Origin: Lotus japonicus
Taxonomy: Eukaryota; Streptophyta; Magnoliopsida; Fabales; Fabaceae
Length of the DNA: 64,000 nucleotides
Direction of reading: 5' to 3'
Assembly: GCF_012489685.1 (NCBI RefSeq)
Contig: NC_080043.1
Span: forward strand, 83,530,292-83,594,291
Each line of letters opens with the position of its first letter. The stretch's first letter is position 1. Below the pieces are notes generated by a model, which made no database searches, was not told where the DNA came from, and worked only from the letters and a program-made list of their open reading frames with translations. Made by a program: the position numbers and the translations under genes. Shown here in pieces: positions 59,698 to 64,000 of the stretch.

Positions 59698-60411
59698 ATG
59701 GCCTCATTGCACGCTTTTAGTCTATTGGTGATTTTCATGACAAGTTTTGCTTTGGTAATCCAAACAGGGCTTTCAGCTGAAAGTAACTATGCACCAGAGC
59801 CATCGCCCTCCTACATAAAGTATATAAAAAGTTGTGCAGCAAGGTTAAACGCGGCGTGTGGTCGTGAGATTTTCAATAGTGTATTTTATGGTAATCAAAC
59901 TGTTGGTGATGAATGTTGTCTTGATCTCGTGAATGACATGGGACAACGTTGCCATGAAGACTTGACCAATTTTCTTTTGATGTCACCACAGCTCAAGGCC
60001 AAAAAGATTCCTATTACACAAAGAAGTAAGAAAGTTTGGGGATATTGTGCTTCTCTTTCACATAACCTCTCTCCAATGGGTTCAGCTGAAAGTAACTATG
60101 CACCAGAGCCATCGCCGTCCTACGTAAAGTATATAAAAAGTTGTGCAGCAAGGTTGAACCCTACGTGTGGTCGTGAGATTTTCAATAGTGTATTTTATGG
60201 TAATCAAACTGTTGGTGATGAATGTTGTCTTGATCTCGTGAATGACATGGGACAATGTTGCCATGAAGACTTGACAAATTTTCTTTTGATGTCACCACAG
60301 CTCAAGGCCAAAAACATTCCTATTTCACAAAGAAGTAAGAAAGTTTGGGGATATTGTGCTTCTCTTTCACATAACCTCTCCCCAACGGAATTTGCCCGTG
60401 TTCCTGCATAA
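59698..60411 (+). CDS. secreted two-domain prolamin-like (ECA1-type) protein, copy 3
   Basis: 237 aa, same architecture as copy 2. It is the most divergent intact copy. Arg replaces Met at 49 (as in copy 1), and Thr53 is Ala, which removes the NAT sequon of domain 1. Arg187 is Cys, creating a CC pair at 187-188 in domain 2 and an odd cysteine count. Ser232 is Phe near the C-terminus. Its upstream region also has an expanded TA run (about 58966-58984). Polyadenylation motif AATAAA at 60455-60460. Confidence 0.85.
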   Translation: MASLHAFSLLVIFMTSFALVIQTGLSAESNYAPEPSPSYIKYIKSCAARLNAACGREIFNSVFYGNQTVGDECCLDLVNDMGQRCHEDLTNFLLMSPQLKAKKIPITQRSKKVWGYCASLSHNLSPMGSAESNYAPEPSPSYVKYIKSCAARLNPTCGREIFNSVFYGNQTVGDECCLDLVNDMGQCCHEDLTNFLLMSPQLKAKNIPISQRSKKVWGYCASLSHNLSPTEFARVPA

Positions 60412-60847
60412 GCTTTATGTAACGAAAGAAATTGTAAACTCTATTGAAGAATATAATAAATGAAATTACATTATTTTATAAAAAAATAATATAAATTAGC
60501 AATGTGTTATTTAGGTTGATGAGATTTCATTTTTGCTTCAATATTATGCAATCCTTGCCCATGAATTATGGTTCCTAAAGGTTTGCTTACGCCTTATAAA
60601 ATTGCGGGAAAACCTTTTGTCGACCTCGTAAATCAGGCGAATTGTGGTTGCAGGTAAAAGATACGACGATCATTTTAGCTGCCGCTAAGGGAAATATTTT
60701 ATGCCGAAAATGATGATTCTATTTTTGTAGTGAGTGATGACATATTTTAAATTGATTACTATAATTCTACTTTTCCAGCAATTTCTCTATTTAATGTCAC
60801 TCAAATATAGCATTTATGGAAATATGCTTCATTTTATATTTACTTTT

Positions 60848-61181
60848 AGGCTTGAATATATTAGTGCCCCTATTAAACATTGGTGAATTGCATCTCATCC
60901 CTAAAAAAAATTCATTTCTTTTAATCCTCAACATTATTTAAATAGGTGAAGGTAGTCTCTGTCACACTTTTTGTGGCATTTTTGTATATTTGAGGCAATT
61001 TTTAACCGCCACAAATTGTTTATTCTTTGTTTTAGTAGTAGTTGAAACCGCCACAAAGTGAATCAACTGACTAACTTTTCTCATTTCAATAGTGTTAGGG
61101 ACTAAAACCTATGGATTTTTTTTAGAGGAATCAAATTCAATTAATATTTACTTTAAAGGGACTAAAAGCATATTTAACCCT
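60848..61181. mobile_element. degenerate MULE-like element, unit 3
   Basis: Equivalent of 54764-55097 with the same ends. Confidence 0.45.
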
Positions 61182-61359
61182 CATTTTATTTATTATTGCT
61201 ACATATTTCAAAGAAAACTCATGTATTTATATTAATTTTAAAGGTGGAAACTATATTAAATGGTTAAGACCTAGAGTTTTGTTGGAAGGATACGAAAAAC
61301 CACCAGAAAACATAGTGATAATCATGAAGGGGAGACTGCTGGTTTTTTTCTAAATGGCG

Positions 61360-61650
61360 TTGGGGTCTTTATGAGCTTTATAAGCAGAGGTGAAGGCAAT
61401 TTGCACTTCCTTAGGGTTATTAAAAGAATTTGGTATGAGTAATACCATCATTGAGAGTGATTAAGTGCTTGTTGTGGGGCGGATTACTTCAAATAATCAT
61501 GGTCCTTTGAAGTTGGTGAATGATTTGAATATGATAGATTACTTATGTAAGGAGATGGAGTGTGTGGGGGGTTTTTCATAATTTTAGGGAGGCTAATTCT
61601 AATGCTGATTTTTTTATTGGCAAAAGCAGGTTGTGATGGACCGATGCCTG
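61360..61650 (+). pseudogene. LINE RNase H fragment, unit 3
   Basis: Equivalent of the earlier fragments, further decayed: the TAT codon of ESDY has become TAA at about 61462-61464. Confidence 0.6.
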
Positions 61651-62657
61651 TGGGAGAATTTTCTATGGACGTATAGTGCTACCATAGGAGTGAGGGTTGC
61701 CCTCTTCTGCTGTTTCATTTCATAATAATATTTTTCATTTTTGAAAAAATTATTATCATTATATTGGGATTATAAATTTCAAAATATTCTTTTCACTCAA
61801 ATGAACATTGCAAGTAACCTACTTTGTTGTTTATTTCAATTTTATTTGAAATCTATCATTATAATGCGATTATATATTTCAAAATATTCTTTTCACTCAA
61901 ATGGACATTGCAAGTACGCTAGTTAGCTTTTTAAGTTCCAAAAGACACCACCAACTAATGAAAATGGTATTGAATTTGGTGAACATTAAATATATTTTTT
62001 CTTGGTGCAGAGATTAAATATATATATGATGGCAAGTTTGATGAATGTCTTTTACTATCTTCAACTCCCTTAAGTAGTATCAGCTCATAATGATTTCCCA
62101 CGTTATTTGTGTCTCACACTTCAGAGTCTATGAAACGAGCTACATCCATTACTGTAAAGTATAATTTGTCAGCTCATGTGAAAAAATTTAACAATAATGA
62201 TAAGTATGGAGGACTTCAGGTGATTATATCGAAGTTAGAAATGATGTTTCAAATTTATATTTTAAAATAATTTAATTTTACTTCTCGCTTGTTTTTTAAA
62301 AAGTACATAGTAGTTTATACTATTTTTTGTATAAATTAATGATTGTAATCATAATAGTAATAAAATTCATTTGTAAATAAAATAAAGCATTCTTTAATTC
62401 CACCAAAAATGTACATTACAAATAACCTAATTTCATGTTTATTTTTTTGTAACACAAAAATCTGTAACCATTGTATCTGCATGTGCATTAAAAAAAGCTG
62501 AAGTTTACATTAATTAGAAACTTATAATCATAATTGAACTGAGTGGTTATTTCAATTGAGCCACGGCCTAGTCAAAGCTTTTATCATGATATATAGGTTT
62601 TTAATTACTTTACGGTTTTTCGAAAGTTGTAACTGCAAATATTGAATATTACTAATC

Positions 62658-62665
62658 TATAAATA
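62658..62665 (+). promoter_or_regulatory. TATA box, copy 4
   Basis: TATAAATA, 83 bases before the ATG. Confidence 0.7.
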
Positions 62666-62740
62666 TAGTTTAGTTTACCACTAAAATCAGAAGCAAAGTT
62701 GTCTTGTTATCATCAATAGCTAATCTTTAAACTTTGAGTC

Positions 62741-63454
62741 ATGGCCTCATTGCACGCTTTTAGTCTATTGGTGATTTTCATGACAAGTTTTGCTTTGGTA
62801 ATCCAAACAGGGCTTTCAGCTGAAAGTAACTATGCACCAGAGCCATCGCCCTCCTACATAAAGTATATAAAAAGTTGTGCAGCAATGTTAAACGCGACGT
62901 GTGGGCGTGAGATTTTCAATAGTGTATTTTATGGTAATCAAACTGTTGGTGATGAATGTTGTCTTGATCTCGTGAATGACATGGGACAACGTTGCCATGA
63001 AGACTTGACCAATTTTCTTTTGATGTCACCACAGCTCAAGGCCAAAAAGATTCCTATTACACAAAGAAGTAAGAAAGTTTGGGGATATTGTGCTTCTCTT
63101 TCACATAACCTCTCTCCAATGGGTTCAGCTGAAAGTAACTATGCACCAGAGCCATCGCCGTCCTACGTAAAGTATATAAAAAGTTGTGCAGCAAGGTTGA
63201 ACCCTACGTGTGGTCGTGAGATTTTCAATAGTGTATTTTATGGTAATCAAACTGTTGGTGATGAATGTTGTCTTGATCTCGTGAATGACATGGGACAACG
63301 TTGCCATGAAGACTTGACAAATTTTCTTTTGATGTCACCACAGCTCAAGGCAAAAAACATTCCTATTTCACAAAGAAGTAAGAAAGTTTGGGGATATTGT
63401 GCTTCTCTTTCACATAACCTCTCCCCAACGGAATCTGCCCGTGTTCCTGCATAA
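62741..63454 (+). CDS. secreted two-domain prolamin-like (ECA1-type) protein, copy 4
   Basis: 237 aa, protein identical to copy 2 as far as I can read (Met49, Thr53, Arg187, Ser232). The DNA also shares copy 2's private bases, for example GGCAAAAAACATTCC in domain 2 and CCTAATAAAAATTC downstream, where copies 1 and 3 differ. All 12 domain cysteines are present. Polyadenylation motif AATAAA at 63498-63503. The unit continues beyond the window. Confidence 0.85.
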   Translation: MASLHAFSLLVIFMTSFALVIQTGLSAESNYAPEPSPSYIKYIKSCAAMLNATCGREIFNSVFYGNQTVGDECCLDLVNDMGQRCHEDLTNFLLMSPQLKAKKIPITQRSKKVWGYCASLSHNLSPMGSAESNYAPEPSPSYVKYIKSCAARLNPTCGREIFNSVFYGNQTVGDECCLDLVNDMGQRCHEDLTNFLLMSPQLKAKNIPISQRSKKVWGYCASLSHNLSPTESARVPA

Positions 63455-63890
63455 GCTTTATGTAACGAAAGAAATTGTAAACTCTATTGAAGAATATAAT
63501 AAATGAAATTACATTATTTTATAAAAAAATAATATAAATTAGCAATGTGTTATTTAGGTTGATGAGATTTCATTTTTGCTTCAATATTATGCAATCCTTG
63601 CCCATGAATTATGGTTCCTAAAGGTTTGCTTACGCCTTATAAAATTGCGGGAAAACCTTTTGTCGACCTCGTAAATCAGACGAATTGTGGTTGCAGGTAA
63701 AAGATACGACGATCATTTTAGCTGCCGCTAAGGGAAATATTTTATGCCGAAAATGATGATTCTATTTTTGTAGTGAGTGATGACATATTTTAAATTGATT
63801 ACTATAATGCTACTTTTCCAGCAATTTCTCTATTTAATGTCACTCAAATATAGCATTTATGGAAATATGCTTCATTTTATATTTACTTTT

Positions 63891-64000
63891 AGGCTTGAAT
63901 ATATTAGTGCCCCTATTAAACATTGGTGAATTGCATCTCATCCCTAATAAAAATTCATTTCTTTTAATCCTCAACATTATTTAAATAGGTGAAGGTAGTC
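63891..64000. mobile_element. degenerate MULE-like element, unit 4, cut by window end
   Basis: Starts with the same AGGCTTGAATATATTAG terminus as in the other units; the right end lies outside the window. Confidence 0.4.

Larger units (their letters stand above)
52864..64000 (+). repeat. tandem array, 3.03-3.05 kb unit, four genes
   Basis: Start codons of the four gene copies lie at 53614, 56647, 59698 and 62741, spaced 3033, 3051 and 3043 bases apart. Homology covers the whole unit: about 750 bases of AT-rich 5' DNA, the 714-base gene, then about 1.6 kb of 3' DNA with a MULE-like element, a LINE RNase H fragment and a short internal duplication. The left edge is near 52864. The right edge is outside the window. 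Confidence 0.95.

Noticed and set aside
56647..64000. CRISPR-like or satellite array
   Set aside because: The repeats are 3-kb gene-containing units, not short repeats with spacers, and the host is a plant.

Overview
The window is nuclear DNA of a flowering plant. It is AT-rich, its genes are split by GT-AG introns, and the protein families are plant ones: a brassinosteroid cytochrome P450, a CBL calcium sensor, a plant-type phospholipase D and prolamin-like reproductive peptides. The mobile DNA is also plant-like (MULEs, copia and gypsy LTR remnants, tRNA-derived SINEs, MITEs). The protein sequences look legume-like, possibly Lotus-like, but that is an impression and not a demonstrated assignment.

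Layout. 1-7.3 kb is gene-poor repeat-derived DNA. 7.3-11.7 kb holds a small two-exon membrane-protein gene with a decayed copia element in its intron. 14.4-18.4 kb holds a complete eight-exon CYP90D-type P450 (473 aa). 19.4-25.5 kb is one full-length Mutator-like element (MULE) with about 285-bp terminal inverted repeats and a perfect 9-bp target duplication. It carries a decayed transposase on + and a convergent GRF zinc-finger ORF on -. 26.7-29.7 kb (-) is a nine-exon CBL10-type calcineurin B-like gene (269 aa) with a SINE in one intron. 30-38.8 kb is mobile-element territory: a broken FORKED/VAN3-binding-like gene fragment, LTR remnants, a 1.14-kb Pack-MULE with a perfect 9-bp target duplication and a composite inverted-repeat element. 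39.3-42.5 kb (-) is a four-exon phospholipase D of the alpha4/epsilon type (758 aa). 43.3-44.9 kb looks like a gypsy LTR. 45.5-46.1 kb is an intronless PRA1-family gene followed by a palindromic MITE. 46.7-47.1 kb is a CT microsatellite plus a degenerate minisatellite. 47.9-51.3 kb is a ten-exon two-RRM RNA-binding protein gene (267 aa). 51.9-52.5 kb is a LINE fragment.

From about 52.86 kb to the end of the window lies the most unusual part: a tandem array with a 3.03-3.05 kb unit. Each unit carries an intronless gene for a secreted protein with two nearly identical six-cysteine prolamin-like domains. Four gene copies are present. The first is split by one nonsense change between the two domains. 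Copies 2 and 4 share private variants that copy 3 lacks, so the array probably grew in blocks of two units. Each unit also carries a degenerate MULE-like element and a LINE RNase H fragment. The array runs past the right edge.

The single-copy genes are unrelated in function (brassinosteroid synthesis, calcium signalling, lipid signalling, vesicle traffic, RNA binding). I see no pathway cluster. The coherent systems are the MULE with its two convergent genes and the prolamin-like tandem array.
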